Assembly: GCA_964577295.1 (NCBI GenBank)
Contig: CAZNYN010000008.1
Location: forward strand, 1 to 61,850
Length of the DNA stretch: 61,850 bases
From: CAZNYN01 sp964577295
GTDB taxonomy: Bacteria > Synergistota > Synergistia > Synergistales > Synergistaceae
Direction of reading: 5' to 3'
Shown: in pieces, positions 6,763 through 16,107 of the stretch
Layout of the letters: each line of letters starts with the position of its first letter
How positions within the stretch are numbered: position 1 is the stretch's first letter
Program-made: the position numbers and the translations under genes
Notes under the pieces: generated by a model
Seen by the model: the letters and a program-made list of their open reading frames with translations, nothing else
What the model was told of the DNA's origin: nothing
Database searches by the model: none

Positions 6763-8058
6763 ATGTTTATCAAGGACTCGACTTTTAATATAATAAGGAA
6801 CATTCTGTCGCTGATTAACAATAAACTTATCGACCACAGCATCAGAGTAACTTTTATTTTGATTAAGATGCTTCGTTACGAAGGAAGATATACGGGCCTT
6901 GAACTAAGAAAGATTCTTTTTGCCGCGGCATTTCATGACATAGGCGCATACAAGACCGAGGAAATAAGAGATTTGATGGAGTTTGACACTAAACATACGA
7001 TCTCTCACTCTGTATACGGCTACCTCTTTATAAAACACTTATCATATATGCAGGATTACGCAGAAGCGGTACTATATCACCACATCCATTATAAAGACAG
7101 ACTGAATTATGACTCTGCATTTATAGACCATGCCCTTAGAATACACTTGGCGGACAGAGTCGATATTTTAGGGCTTACAGTCAAAGACGATGAGATGCTG
7201 ATAAGGCAGCTTACGGATTGTTCGGGAGATATTTTTAATCCCGACGATGTTGAACTTTTTATAAAAGCAGACAAAGAATATCATATTCTTGACTCAATAA
7301 GAAACGGCACTTATGAAGATGAGATCCGCGAATATTACAAAATGCTTAATCTTAGTACCGAAGATATTATGAAACTTATTAAGATGCTTGTCTTTACGAT
7401 AGATTTCAGAAGCGAACAGACAGTCACACATACGATACAGATGGCGGAATTTTCTATGATTCTTGCGGAGCTTATGGGATTTGATAAAAATATGATTCAG
7501 ACCATCAGGTGCGCCGCGCTGCTGCATGACATAGGGAAGATAAAGACTCCCACCTCGATATTGGAAAAAGCGGGTAAGCTTACTTTACCTGAGCGTTCAG
7601 TGATGGAACTTCACGTGGTTCATACCAGAGAGATAATAAAAAATGCGGTGCTGCCCGAGGTTTTGGAGATTGCGGCGCGCCACCATGAAAAACTTGACGG
7701 CAAAGGGTATCCGCAGGGGCTTTGTGACAGCGATCTGACTCTTCCGCAGAGAATACTTGCCGTTGCGGATATCGCAAGCGCTCTTTTGAGCAAAAGAAGC
7801 TATAAGGAAAAAATGTCGAAGAATTCTGTTATAAAGGTACTCAACAATATGGCTGACGACTATAAAATTGACGCTTCTGTAGTAAAGGTATTTATTGATA
7901 ACTACGATTACATAATAGATGCCGCCGAAAATAATATAAAAGATGTCATCGATAGATATGAATCTTTGAAATATGAATACCACAGATGTGTCGCAAAGTA
8001 TAAAGCTATAGAGAATAAATTTCCCGAGAAGAACGCCCTTTTCTCTCAGCAGCTATGA
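6763..8058 (+). CDS. Tandem HD-domain / HD-GYP phosphodiesterase-like protein
   Basis: A 431-residue soluble protein with two HD domains. The first has H58-D59 (FHDIGAYK) and later HHIHYKD and ADRVD but no GYP motif. The second has H255-D256 (LHDIGKIK) and the diagnostic HHEKLDGKGYP (307-317), marking it as HD-GYP, the class that hydrolyses cyclic di-GMP. No receiver, PAS or membrane domain is present, so the first HD region may act as the sensory or regulatory part. It is the last gene of the DUF3084 operon. The catalytic residues look intact; the nucleotide substrate is inferred from the family. Confidence 0.85.
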   Translation: MFIKDSTFNIIRNILSLINNKLIDHSIRVTFILIKMLRYEGRYTGLELRKILFAAAFHDIGAYKTEEIRDLMEFDTKHTISHSVYGYLFIKHLSYMQDYAEAVLYHHIHYKDRLNYDSAFIDHALRIHLADRVDILGLTVKDDEMLIRQLTDCSGDIFNPDDVELFIKADKEYHILDSIRNGTYEDEIREYYKMLNLSTEDIMKLIKMLVFTIDFRSEQTVTHTIQMAEFSMILAELMGFDKNMIQTIRCAALLHDIGKIKTPTSILEKAGKLTLPERSVMELHVVHTREIIKNAVLPEVLEIAARHHEKLDGKGYPQGLCDSDLTLPQRILAVADIASALLSKRSYKEKMSKNSVIKVLNNMADDYKIDASVVKVFIDNYDYIIDAAENNIKDVIDRYESLKYEYHRCVAKYKAIENKFPEKNALFSQQL

Positions 8059-8062
8059 CGAT

Positions 8063-8098
8063 GAAAGAGCCTGTTTGCGGATGCAAGCAGGCTCTTTC
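8063..8098. terminator. Bidirectional terminator between the HD-GYP gene and htpG
   Basis: GAAAGAGCCTGTTTGC pairs with GCAAGCAGGCTCTTTC (one G-U pair) around a GGAT loop, flanked by A/T-rich ends on both sides. It sits between two convergent genes. Confidence 0.85.
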
Positions 8099-8110
8099 AA
8101 TTTTAAGGAT

Positions 8111-9997
8111 TTATCTTTCCAGGAGTTTGCTTATAAGGTCGGTGAATTTTTTGCCGTCCGCGATAGCTTCACCGTCCGATATTGAGGCAAGGCCCATGAA
8201 GAGCTCTCCCCACTCGGCCATGTCGGAATTTTCGTTTTCAGCCTCGAGAGCAGCTCTCTTTATGAGAGGATGGCTTGGGTTCAGCTCTAAGACTCTCTTT
8301 TCCTCGGGAACTTCCTGTCCCATGGAGCGGAAGAAATTTCTCATCTGTGGCGATATAGGTTCGCCTTTCTGGACGAAACATGCGGGAGAATCGACTAGTC
8401 TTGTCGATATTTTTACATCCTCTACGGCATTTTTCAAAGAATCCTTGATTCTGCCCGCAAAGCCTGTCTTTTCAAGGTTTTCTTTGTCCTTGCTCTCGTC
8501 CTTCTCCGTTCCGTCGGGAAGCTCTATGTCTTCCACCGATACTGAGACAAAGTCGTAATCCTTGAACTTACGGGCGTTGTTTACCCATATTTCATCAACG
8601 GCATCTCCGAGAACGAGGACTTCGATGCCCTTCTTCTTGAATGTTTCCAGCTTCGGGGAGTTTTTCAGGTTCTCGGCTGCTCCGCCGGTGATGTAGTATA
8701 TTTTTTTCTGTCCGTCCGTCATGCGGGAGACGTAGTCTTCCAATGTTGTCTCGTCTTCTTTTGTGCTCATAAGAAGGGCGAGTTTCATTATCTGTTCTCT
8801 GTTCTTTGTGTCGGATACGATGCCCTCTTTAAGCACCATGCCGAAAGCCTGCCAGAATTTTTTGTATTCTTCTGCTCTTTCCTGTTTCATTTTGCGGAGC
8901 GAGTCCAGAACTTTGCGCGTAAGGCCGTTCTTTATAATGTTTGTCTGTCTGTCTTGCTGGAGTATCTCACGGGATACATTCAACGAGAGATCTTCGGAAT
9001 CGACAACTCCCTTTATGAAACGCAGGTATTCCGGAATGAGGTCGCGGCAGTCGCTCATTATGAACACGCGGCGGATATAGAGCTGCACGCCGTGTTTTCC
9101 CTCTTGGTAGAAGAGATCCATGGGCGGGCGTGAGGGAATGTAGAGCAGTGCGCGGAATTCGCTGGAGCCTTCTGCCTTATATGAGATGCGCTCCATCGGG
9201 TCTTCCCAGTCGTGGGTGATGTGGCGGTAAAATTCTTTGTATTCGTCCTCCGTCACTTCACTTTCGGGGCGTGTCCAAAGTGCTTTCATGGAGTTGACGG
9301 GCTCTTCCTTCTCGTCCTCTTTTTTCTCTTTAGATTTGTCTTCAAGCATAATCGGGTATGTGACGAAGTCGGAATACTGTTTTATTATGCCGCGCAGAGT
9401 CCACTCGGAGAGGTAGTCTTTAATCTCGTCGTGTTCGTCTTCGGCTTCTTTCTTCTTCATGTGAAGGGTGATTGTTGTCCCGTTTGATGTACGGCTTCCG
9501 TCGCCGATTGTGTATGTGCCGTCGCCCGTAGATTCCCAGAACGAGCTTTGATCCGTTCCCGCTTTGAGTGTCTCGACTGTTACTTTGTCTGCCGCTATGA
9601 AGCTGGAGTAGAATCCTACTCCGAACTGCCCGATAAGGTCGCTGTTAGTTCCCGACTTGGCTTCCTGCATAGCTTTCATAAATTCTTTAGTTCCGCTGCG
9701 TGCGATTGTGCCGAGATATGAGACAAGCTCCTCGCGGCTCATCCCGATGCCGTTGTCGGAGATTGTAAGCGTGCCCGCGTCCTTGTCGATTGCGATATCA
9801 ATTCTGCCGTTTTTTGCCAAATCCGCTATTTCCTGATTGCTGAGACCCTCTATGCGAAGCTTGTCAATGGCGTCGGAGGCGTTGGATATAAGCTCTCTGA
9901 CGAAGATATCGGGGTTTGAGTACACGGAGTGGATCATAAGCTCCAGTACCTGTTTTGCCTCACTTTGAAACTCGTGTTTTTCCATGTTCTGTGTCAT
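8111..9997 (-). CDS. htpG: Molecular chaperone HtpG (Hsp90)
   Basis: A 628-residue protein, full length for the family. The N-terminal GHKL ATPase domain shows ELISNASDAIDKLR, SDNGIGMSREEL and GQFGVGFYS, the ATP-binding boxes. The middle domain has RRVFIMSDCRDLIPEYLRF and SLNVSREILQQ; the C-terminal dimerisation domain follows. It is a cytosolic ATP-dependent chaperone for late folding steps. ATG at 9997 is preceded by GGAGGA at a 6-base spacing. It lies downstream of clpB on the same strand, separated by a hairpin that may limit read-through. Confidence 0.97.
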   Translation of the reverse strand: MTQNMEKHEFQSEAKQVLELMIHSVYSNPDIFVRELISNASDAIDKLRIEGLSNQEIADLAKNGRIDIAIDKDAGTLTISDNGIGMSREELVSYLGTIARSGTKEFMKAMQEAKSGTNSDLIGQFGVGFYSSFIAADKVTVETLKAGTDQSSFWESTGDGTYTIGDGSRTSNGTTITLHMKKKEAEDEHDEIKDYLSEWTLRGIIKQYSDFVTYPIMLEDKSKEKKEDEKEEPVNSMKALWTRPESEVTEDEYKEFYRHITHDWEDPMERISYKAEGSSEFRALLYIPSRPPMDLFYQEGKHGVQLYIRRVFIMSDCRDLIPEYLRFIKGVVDSEDLSLNVSREILQQDRQTNIIKNGLTRKVLDSLRKMKQERAEEYKKFWQAFGMVLKEGIVSDTKNREQIMKLALLMSTKEDETTLEDYVSRMTDGQKKIYYITGGAAENLKNSPKLETFKKKGIEVLVLGDAVDEIWVNNARKFKDYDFVSVSVEDIELPDGTEKDESKDKENLEKTGFAGRIKDSLKNAVEDVKISTRLVDSPACFVQKGEPISPQMRNFFRSMGQEVPEEKRVLELNPSHPLIKRAALEAENENSDMAEWGELFMGLASISDGEAIADGKKFTDLISKLLER

Positions 9998-10023
9998 AAT
10001 GTTTCCTCCTTGAAATAAAATAC

Positions 10024-10062
10024 GAGCATGGAGCGGTGTATATTATAACCGCCTCCATGCTC
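10024..10062 (-). terminator. Hairpin between clpB and htpG
   Basis: GAGCATGGAGCGGT and ACCGCCTCCATGCTC pair (one bulge) around an A/T-rich loop, 7 bases after the clpB stop. In the minus direction the following bases are only moderately T-rich (CGTATTTTATTTC), so it may be a partial terminator or processing site. Confidence 0.6.
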
Positions 10063-10068
10063 TTTTGG

Positions 10069-12690
10069 CTATTTATCCGCCGGGTTTATAACATGAATTA
10101 CAAGGTCATTGCCTTGATTTTCTACATTCAGCACGGAACCGTCCTCGGCGGTTCCTCCGATTATAAGGCGTGCTATCTGTGTCTCCAGTTTCTTTTGGAG
10201 ATAGCGTTTCAGCGGCCTTGCTCCGTACACGGGGTCATATCCGTTCTTTGCGGCTACGGCAAGTGCTTCGGGTGTTACGTTCAGAGTTATATTTCTGTCT
10301 TTGAGCCTTGACTCGAGTTGTGCCAGAAGGAGTTTTACAATCTTTGTTATCTCTTCCAAACGCAGTGGCTTAAAGAATATTATCTCATCCACCCTGTTTA
10401 AAAATTCCGGGCGGAAGCCGGCACGCAGAGCGGACATGACTTCGTTTTTGGCGATGTCGGATATCTCGCCTGTGGAGCTGTTCATGCCGGTTATCAAAGA
10501 CTGAGCTCCGATATTGCTCGTCATTATAATGACGCAGTTCTTAAAGTTGACGGTGCGCCCGTGGCTGTCCGTCACACGTCCGTCATCGAGTATCTGAAGC
10601 AGGATGTTGAATACATCGGGATGAGCCTTCTCTATTTCGTCAAACAGGATTACGGAATAGGGGTGTTTGCGCACCGCTTCGGTGAGCTGACCTCCCTCAT
10701 CATAGCCGACATATCCCGGAGGCGCTCCTACGAGACGCGAGACTGAGTGTTTTTCCATGTACTCGGACATATCTATGCGTATGATATTTTCTTCCGAATC
10801 AAATAGGGCTTCCGCAAGTGTCCTTGCAAGCTCTGTCTTTCCCACTCCCGTCGGGCCAAGGAAGATGAAAGAGCCTATAGGACGTTTCGGATCTTTTATG
10901 CCGGAGCGCGCGCGGAGAACGGCGTCAGCCACAAGCTCGACAGCCTCATCCTGTCCGACAACACGCTCATGCAGGATGCTGTCTAAGTGGAGCAGCTTTT
11001 CCTTCTCCCCCTCAACGAGCCTTGTAACCGGTATGCCTGTCCACTTTGCCACAATCTCGGCTATCTCATCGTCTGTCACTTCTTCGCGCAGGAGCTTTGA
11101 ACCGTTCTTTGAGGCGGCGTTCCTTTCCTCTTCCGCAAGCTTCTTTTCAAGCTCGGGTAGAGTACCGTGGCGGAGCTGGGCTGCTTTGTTTAGGTCATAT
11201 TCTCGCTCGGCCTTTTCTATATCGTGGCGTACTTTTTCTATTTCCTCGCGCAGAGAGCGAACTTTTGCAATGGCTTCTTTTTCTGTCTCGTATTGGGCGC
11301 GCAAAGTGTTTGCTTCTTCTTTCCGATCCGCAAGCTCTTTTCTCAGAATATCAAGCCTGTCTTTGCTTGCTTTGTCCTTTTCGTTTTTCAGAGCGGCTTC
11401 TTCGATTTCGAGCTGCATCACACGGCGCGATACATCGTCAAGCTCGGAAGGCATGGAGTCTATATCAGTGCGTATCATGGCACAGGCTTCGTCCACAAGG
11501 TCTATCGCTTTGTCCGGCAGGAACCTGTCGGAAATGTACCTGTTTGAAAGCACCGCAGCCGCGACCAGAGCGTTGTCTTGGATTCTTACTCCGTGGTGGA
11601 GCTGGAATCTCTCCTTCAGGCCGCGCAGTATAGATATTGTGTCCTCCACGTCTGGGGCTTCGACGAGAACGGGCTGGAATCGTCTTTCAAGAGCGGCATC
11701 TTTTTCGATGTAGTTTCTGTATTCTTCGAGTGTTGTAGCTCCTATGCAGTGAAGTTCGCCTCTCGCAAGCATAGGCTTCAGCATATTGCCCGCGTCCAGA
11801 GCTCCTTCCGCCTTTCCCGCTCCGACGATGGTGTGGAGTTCGTCGATAAAGAGAATGACTCTGCCCTCGCTCTTCTTAACTTCATTTAAAACGGCTTTTA
11901 AGCGCTCTTCAAATTCACCGCGGAATTTTGCTCCCGCAAGCAGAGAACCCATGTCCAAAGCGAAGATAGACCGGTCTTTGAGGCCTTCCGGGACATCTCC
12001 CTTAAATATTCTTATCGCAAGTCCTTCCACGACGGCAGTCTTGCCTACGCCGGGTTCGCCTATCAGAACGGGGTTGTTTTTTGTCTTTCTGCTTAGGATG
12101 CGTATTACTCTCCGTATTTCCTCATCCCGTCCTATAACTGGGTCGAGTTTATTCTCCCTTGCCGCCTTTACGAGATCACGGCCGTACTTTTCCAAAACGT
12201 CGTAAGTGTCCTCGGGATTGTCGCTTGTCACTCTCTGGCTTCCTCTGACATCGGAGAGTGTTTTTAAAAAATTATCCGTGGTTATGGAAAACGCCGCGAA
12301 GGTTTTTCCCGACGGAGTGGCGCTGCCTTCTTCCAGCAGAGCGAGAAATATGTGTTCTACGGAGACAAATTCGTCTTTGAGCTTATCTGCCTCATCCTCT
12401 GCTTTGACCAGAAGAGAAGAGAGACGCTGAGAGACGAAGATTTTGCCTGCCTCTTGTCCCGCTCCGGAAATTCTTGGGCGCTTGCGCAGCTCCATCTCTA
12501 ATGCGGCGGAAATATTCTGTACAGGCACATTCATCTTTTCGAGCAGTTTCGGGATGAGGCCGTTTTCCTGGTTAATCAGAGCAAGAGCCAAATGCTCTCC
12601 GTCAACTTCCTGATGCCCGTGCCTTATTGCGCTGTTTTGAGCGTCGTAAAATGCTTCCTGTGATTTTTGAGTTAGTTTATTCATATTCAT
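10069..12690 (-). CDS. clpB: ATP-dependent disaggregase ClpB (Hsp104 family)
   Basis: An 873-residue protein with the full ClpB layout: N-domain; AAA-1 with GEPGVGKT; a long middle coiled coil (about 400-530, rich in Glu/Lys/Arg) that marks ClpB rather than ClpA/C; AAA-2 with GPTGVGKTE; and the C-terminal sensor region (GARPLKRYLQKKLE). It resolves protein aggregates together with DnaK. ATG at 12690 follows GGGAGG with 8-base spacing. A sigma-70-like promoter lies upstream. No CIRCE element (TTAGCACTC repeat) was seen, so heat control, if any, is by another route. Confidence 0.97.
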   Translation of the reverse strand: MNMNKLTQKSQEAFYDAQNSAIRHGHQEVDGEHLALALINQENGLIPKLLEKMNVPVQNISAALEMELRKRPRISGAGQEAGKIFVSQRLSSLLVKAEDEADKLKDEFVSVEHIFLALLEEGSATPSGKTFAAFSITTDNFLKTLSDVRGSQRVTSDNPEDTYDVLEKYGRDLVKAARENKLDPVIGRDEEIRRVIRILSRKTKNNPVLIGEPGVGKTAVVEGLAIRIFKGDVPEGLKDRSIFALDMGSLLAGAKFRGEFEERLKAVLNEVKKSEGRVILFIDELHTIVGAGKAEGALDAGNMLKPMLARGELHCIGATTLEEYRNYIEKDAALERRFQPVLVEAPDVEDTISILRGLKERFQLHHGVRIQDNALVAAAVLSNRYISDRFLPDKAIDLVDEACAMIRTDIDSMPSELDDVSRRVMQLEIEEAALKNEKDKASKDRLDILRKELADRKEEANTLRAQYETEKEAIAKVRSLREEIEKVRHDIEKAEREYDLNKAAQLRHGTLPELEKKLAEEERNAASKNGSKLLREEVTDDEIAEIVAKWTGIPVTRLVEGEKEKLLHLDSILHERVVGQDEAVELVADAVLRARSGIKDPKRPIGSFIFLGPTGVGKTELARTLAEALFDSEENIIRIDMSEYMEKHSVSRLVGAPPGYVGYDEGGQLTEAVRKHPYSVILFDEIEKAHPDVFNILLQILDDGRVTDSHGRTVNFKNCVIIMTSNIGAQSLITGMNSSTGEISDIAKNEVMSALRAGFRPEFLNRVDEIIFFKPLRLEEITKIVKLLLAQLESRLKDRNITLNVTPEALAVAAKNGYDPVYGARPLKRYLQKKLETQIARLIIGGTAEDGSVLNVENQGNDLVIHVINPADK

Positions 12691-12738
12691 GGATTGTACC
12701 TCCCAACGATTATTAACTAATACTGACCATTCATTGAT

Positions 12739-12766
12739 ATTATATAGGTCAAATAAAATCAGACAA
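12739..12766 (-). promoter_or_regulatory. Probable promoter of clpB-htpG
   Basis: On the minus strand TTGTCT is followed by a 16-base spacer and a perfect TATAAT, about 50 bases upstream of the clpB start codon. Confidence 0.5.
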
Positions 12767-12939
12767 TATCGAATGGCGATATCTAAGTTGCATTACAGGA
12801 AAATATTTTTTATAATAGGCTTGTATCTTTCTTATTCTTAGAATATCAAATTATTCTATCGTATTTTAAAAGAAGTTTAGTTCTATATGAAAAAATTCAG
12901 AGAAAATGAAAATTTCACGTCTATTTTTCAAAAATGCTC

Positions 12940-12967
12940 TTGACAAGGTTTTGATATCGGTTATAGT
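12940..12967 (+). promoter_or_regulatory. Promoter of the cold-shock gene
   Basis: A perfect TTGACA (12940-12945), 16-base spacer and TATAGT (12962-12967), about 55 bases upstream of the csp start. The A/T-rich block upstream could act as an UP element. Confidence 0.65.
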
Positions 12968-13021
12968 TGGGTAGTCGAGCGAGAGTTCGATTTATAATTT
13001 TTCCTGTTGGGAGGCAACACA

Positions 13022-13225
13022 TTGAAAAGCAACGGCACAGTAAAATGGTTCAACGCAACTAAGGGCTATGGTTTTATCACCACCGACGAAGGCAACGATG
13101 TATTCGTGCACTTCAGCGCAATCCAGGGCGACGGCTTCAAGACCCTCGATGAAGGCCAGAAGGTTTCCTTCGAAATCACCCAGGGCAGCAAAGGCCCCCA
13201 GGCTTCTGACGTAGAGAAGATATAA
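13022..13225 (+). CDS. csp: Cold-shock protein, CspA family
   Basis: A 67-residue single cold-shock domain with both RNA-binding motifs: KGYGFI (RNP1) and VFVHF (RNP2). It binds single-stranded RNA/DNA as an RNA chaperone. The TTG at 13022 is chosen as start because GGGAGG precedes it at normal spacing and the protein then begins MKSNGTVKWFN, the usual CspA start. An upstream in-frame ATG has no ribosome binding site. The gene is monocistronic, with its own promoter and a terminator after it. Confidence 0.93.
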   Translation: MKSNGTVKWFNATKGYGFITTDEGNDVFVHFSAIQGDGFKTLDEGQKVSFEITQGSKGPQASDVEKI

Positions 13226-13273
13226 CTGTAAGAAGCATTTCTTTATACTAATAATATAAGAAATCGACTATTA

Positions 13274-13308
13274 AAAGAGGATTGCGTGTATTCGCAGTTC
13301 TCTTTTTA
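13274..13308 (+). terminator. Terminator after csp
   Basis: AAAGAGGATTGCG pairs with CGCAGTTCTCTTT (with G-U pairs), followed by TTTTATTTAT. It lies about 50 bases after the csp stop. Confidence 0.65.
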
Positions 13309-13318
13309 TTTATAATGT

Positions 13319-13364
13319 GAAAAATATCGAGCGGCGAAAATTTATCCGTTCGATATTTTTTTGT
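13319..13364 (+). terminator. Second hairpin with T-run after csp
   Basis: AAAATATCGA-GCGG pairs with CCG-TTCGATATTTT and is followed by seven or more T. It is a strong rho-independent terminator in tandem with the one at 13274-13308; both lie in the 332-base gap between csp and the Lon-like gene, which holds no coding sequence. Confidence 0.7.
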
Positions 13365-13557
13365 AAAATTACTATTGTTATATATAGTATTTTTCACTTG
13401 CGCCGCACGGTGATTTTGGTCTATTGTAGAGGCGAATTGCATGATGCGATGAAAAGCGTGAAAAATTTTGAACGCACGCAGCATTCCGCGACAGGTTATT
13501 CAAATATGAATTATAATAGACTATTATTATGTACAGAATACAGTCAGGAGGCTGAAC

Positions 13558-16107
13558 ATGTCCCTTTTAAAAGACAGAGAACTTCCCTTGTCAAAACTTC
13601 GCCGTGTCGCGGATGTCGCCGCGCTGGGCTTTAAGACCACCAAAAGCGTGGAAAAATTAAACGGACTTATCGGACAGGAACGCGCCGTCCGTGCTGTAAA
13701 TTTTGCCCTTTCGGTTCAGAGCAAGGGTTATAACATATTTATGGTGGGAGAGCCCGGAAGCGGACGCACCTCCTACGCCATGGAGGAACTGACAAGGGCA
13801 GCGTCCAAACTGCCTGCTCCAGACGACTGGGTTTATGTCTTTAATTTTGAGGACGCGGGAGTCCCCCTTGCCGTTAATATGCCTGCTGGGAAGGGTAAAG
13901 AGCTCTCGAAAGACGCGGAAATAGTCGTTGAGGATTTGAAGTCGGCTCTTGCAAAGGCTTTTGATAATAATGAATATGAGGACAGCAAAGCGCAGCTTGT
14001 AAAAAGTTTTCAGGAAGTTGTCAACAAACTCATGGAGGAACTCAAGGAGTGGGCGGAGGAGAAGAAGTTCGCCATAAAGAGAACGCCCCAGGGCTTTGTC
14101 AATCTTCCGATGATAATGGCTCCTCCCATAAAGGAAGAGTCCGAAGATGGCAAAACGGAAACATCGGACGAACAAGCCGAAAAAGAGCCGGAGCTTGTCC
14201 TTCGCGAGATGCAGCAGGATGAGTTTGAGAGTCTCTCCGATGAAGAGCAGGACGCACTGCAGAAGGTTTCCGAGGAGATTTCGCAGAAGACGCTTGTCAC
14301 GCTGCGTCAGATACGCGAGCGCGAGAAGGATCTCAAAGAAAAGATAAAAGAGCTGGAAGGGCAGATATGCCGCGGCGCGATAGAGCCCATTCTTTCCGAG
14401 TTCCGCGTAAAATATTCCCCCAACGAGAAGCTGTCTCACTGGATGGATAAATTTACGGAAGATGTTGTGCTGAACTTTAACGCATTTTTGGCGGCCGCGC
14501 GGGATGAGAATGCGGAGGTTGATTTTACAAGGTATGAGGTAAATGCCTTTGTTTCAAATAATCCCAACGACGGAGCACCGGTTATAAAAGAGACAAATCC
14601 CATATACTACAATCTGGTCGGCAAAGTGGAGTACGAGAGCAAGCAGGGCAACCTCTACACGGATTTCCGCAGGATAACGCCGGGCTCGATGCACAGAGCG
14701 AACGGTGGCTTTCTGCTTCTTGAGGCTGATGAGCTGCTGCGCCAGTTTATGTCGTGGGATGTACTGAAAAGGGTATTGCGCTGCCGCGAGCTCTCAATCG
14801 AGAACTTGGGAGAACAGCTCGGCTATGTGCCTGTCTCTTCGCTGCGTCCCGAGGCTGTGCCGATTGATATGAAGGTAGTCGTGGTGGGAACTCCTTACCT
14901 CTATTATCTGCTGAATATATATGACCCGGAGTTCCAGAAGATATTCAAAATAAAGGCGGACTTCGATACGGATATGCCGCGGACTGCGGAATCCGAAATG
15001 CAGCTCGCTCAGTTTGTCGCGGGTTTTGTGGAGCATGAGGGAAAACTTAATTTCTCCGCAGGCGCGGTGGGTGAGATTATAGAGTATGCTTCGCGGCTCG
15101 TGGACGACAGCGGAAAGATGTGCACTCAGTTTAATAAAATAGCGGAAATCCTTGTTGAATCCACTGCATGGGCAAAGAGCGAAGGGAAAAAGCAAGTTGC
15201 CGTGGCTCATGTCAGGAAGGCTATAGGCGAAAAAATCTTCCGTTCCGACCTTCTCGAAGCAAAGATACTCGAAGGTTTCACGGAAGGCGCCGTTCGGATA
15301 GACACATCAGGAACAGCGGTAGGGCAGATAAACGGTCTTACTGTTCTGCAGCTTTTTGACCACAGCTTCGGAGCGCCCGTCAGGATAACCGCCAATGTCT
15401 ACATGGGACAGGAAGGTATTGTGAATATCGAAAGAGAGGTCAGTATGACAGGGCCTATCCACAATAAGGGGCTTCTCATACTTTCAAGCTATCTCGGGCG
15501 TATGTACGCTCATGATTGCCCGCTTTCGATAACGGCGCGTATCGCTTTTGAGCAGACATACGGAGGCATAGAGGGTGACAGCGCTTCATCCACTGAGCTT
15601 TACTGCCTTCTCTCCGCCATTTCCGGTGTGCCGCTGAAGCAGGGAATAGCCGTCACCGGTTCCGTTGACCAGTTCGGCAATGTACAGCCTATCGGCGGAG
15701 CAAATGAGAAAATAGAAGGCTTCTTCACATATTGCAAGGCAAGCGGGCTCACAGGCGAGCAGGGAGTGATGATTCCGCACCAGAATGAGCGCAACTTAAT
15801 GCTGAGTCACGAAGTTCTGGAAGCTGTTAAAAAAGGTAAGTTCCATATCTGGAGCGTGCGCACCATAGACGAAGGAATAGAGATTCTAAGCGATGTAAAA
15901 GCGGGCACGCCCGATAAAGAGGGCGAGTATGGCGCGGATACGATACACGGCAAGGTTAAGTCGTCGCTGGAAGAATGGATTATCCGCTCATACAGGCACA
16001 AGAAGAAGATACATGACATAATCGAGCCGAAGAAGAAAAAGGAGTCCAAGAAAAAGGACGCCAAAAACAGCGATGCGGAAGAAGGCGCGAAAGAGAGCCA
16101 TGAATAA
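13558..16107 (+). CDS. Lon-like ATP-dependent protease (AAA_32/S16, LonB/YcbZ-type)
   Basis: An 849-residue protein. The N-terminal AAA part has the Walker A GEPGSGRT at 64-71. It carries a large inserted acidic, charged coiled region (about 190-280, KEESEDGKTETSDEQAEKEPE) between the Walker motif and the rest of the ATPase. The C-terminal S16 protease domain has the Ser-Lys pair S675 (GDSASS) and K718 (NEKIEGFF). This is the layout of LonB/YcbZ-like proteins, which lack the classical Lon N-domain. The tail is very Lys-rich (KKKKESKKKD). ATG at 13558 follows CAGGAGG. The next gene overlaps its end, so the two form an operon. Confidence 0.88.
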   Translation: MSLLKDRELPLSKLRRVADVAALGFKTTKSVEKLNGLIGQERAVRAVNFALSVQSKGYNIFMVGEPGSGRTSYAMEELTRAASKLPAPDDWVYVFNFEDAGVPLAVNMPAGKGKELSKDAEIVVEDLKSALAKAFDNNEYEDSKAQLVKSFQEVVNKLMEELKEWAEEKKFAIKRTPQGFVNLPMIMAPPIKEESEDGKTETSDEQAEKEPELVLREMQQDEFESLSDEEQDALQKVSEEISQKTLVTLRQIREREKDLKEKIKELEGQICRGAIEPILSEFRVKYSPNEKLSHWMDKFTEDVVLNFNAFLAAARDENAEVDFTRYEVNAFVSNNPNDGAPVIKETNPIYYNLVGKVEYESKQGNLYTDFRRITPGSMHRANGGFLLLEADELLRQFMSWDVLKRVLRCRELSIENLGEQLGYVPVSSLRPEAVPIDMKVVVVGTPYLYYLLNIYDPEFQKIFKIKADFDTDMPRTAESEMQLAQFVAGFVEHEGKLNFSAGAVGEIIEYASRLVDDSGKMCTQFNKIAEILVESTAWAKSEGKKQVAVAHVRKAIGEKIFRSDLLEAKILEGFTEGAVRIDTSGTAVGQINGLTVLQLFDHSFGAPVRITANVYMGQEGIVNIEREVSMTGPIHNKGLLILSSYLGRMYAHDCPLSITARIAFEQTYGGIEGDSASSTELYCLLSAISGVPLKQGIAVTGSVDQFGNVQPIGGANEKIEGFFTYCKASGLTGEQGVMIPHQNERNLMLSHEVLEAVKKGKFHIWSVRTIDEGIEILSDVKAGTPDKEGEYGADTIHGKVKSSLEEWIIRSYRHKKKIHDIIEPKKKKESKKKDAKNSDAEEGAKESHE

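Larger units (their letters stand above)
12691..13021. other. Divergent intergenic region clpB / csp
   Basis: A+T-rich region of 331 bases between divergently transcribed stress genes. It contains the clpB promoter (near 12739-12766) and the csp promoter (12940-12967) with a leader of about 50 bases. No coding sequence seen. Confidence 0.6.

Noticed and set aside
10757..11713. Long 318-codon open frame opposite clpB
   Set aside because: It lies wholly antisense to clpB and is Ser/Arg-rich, a shadow of the ClpB codons with no ribosome binding site.
12691..12760. CIRCE/HrcA operator upstream of clpB
   Set aside because: No TTAGCACTC-N9-GAGTGCTAA inverted repeat was found; only a sigma-70-type promoter is visible.
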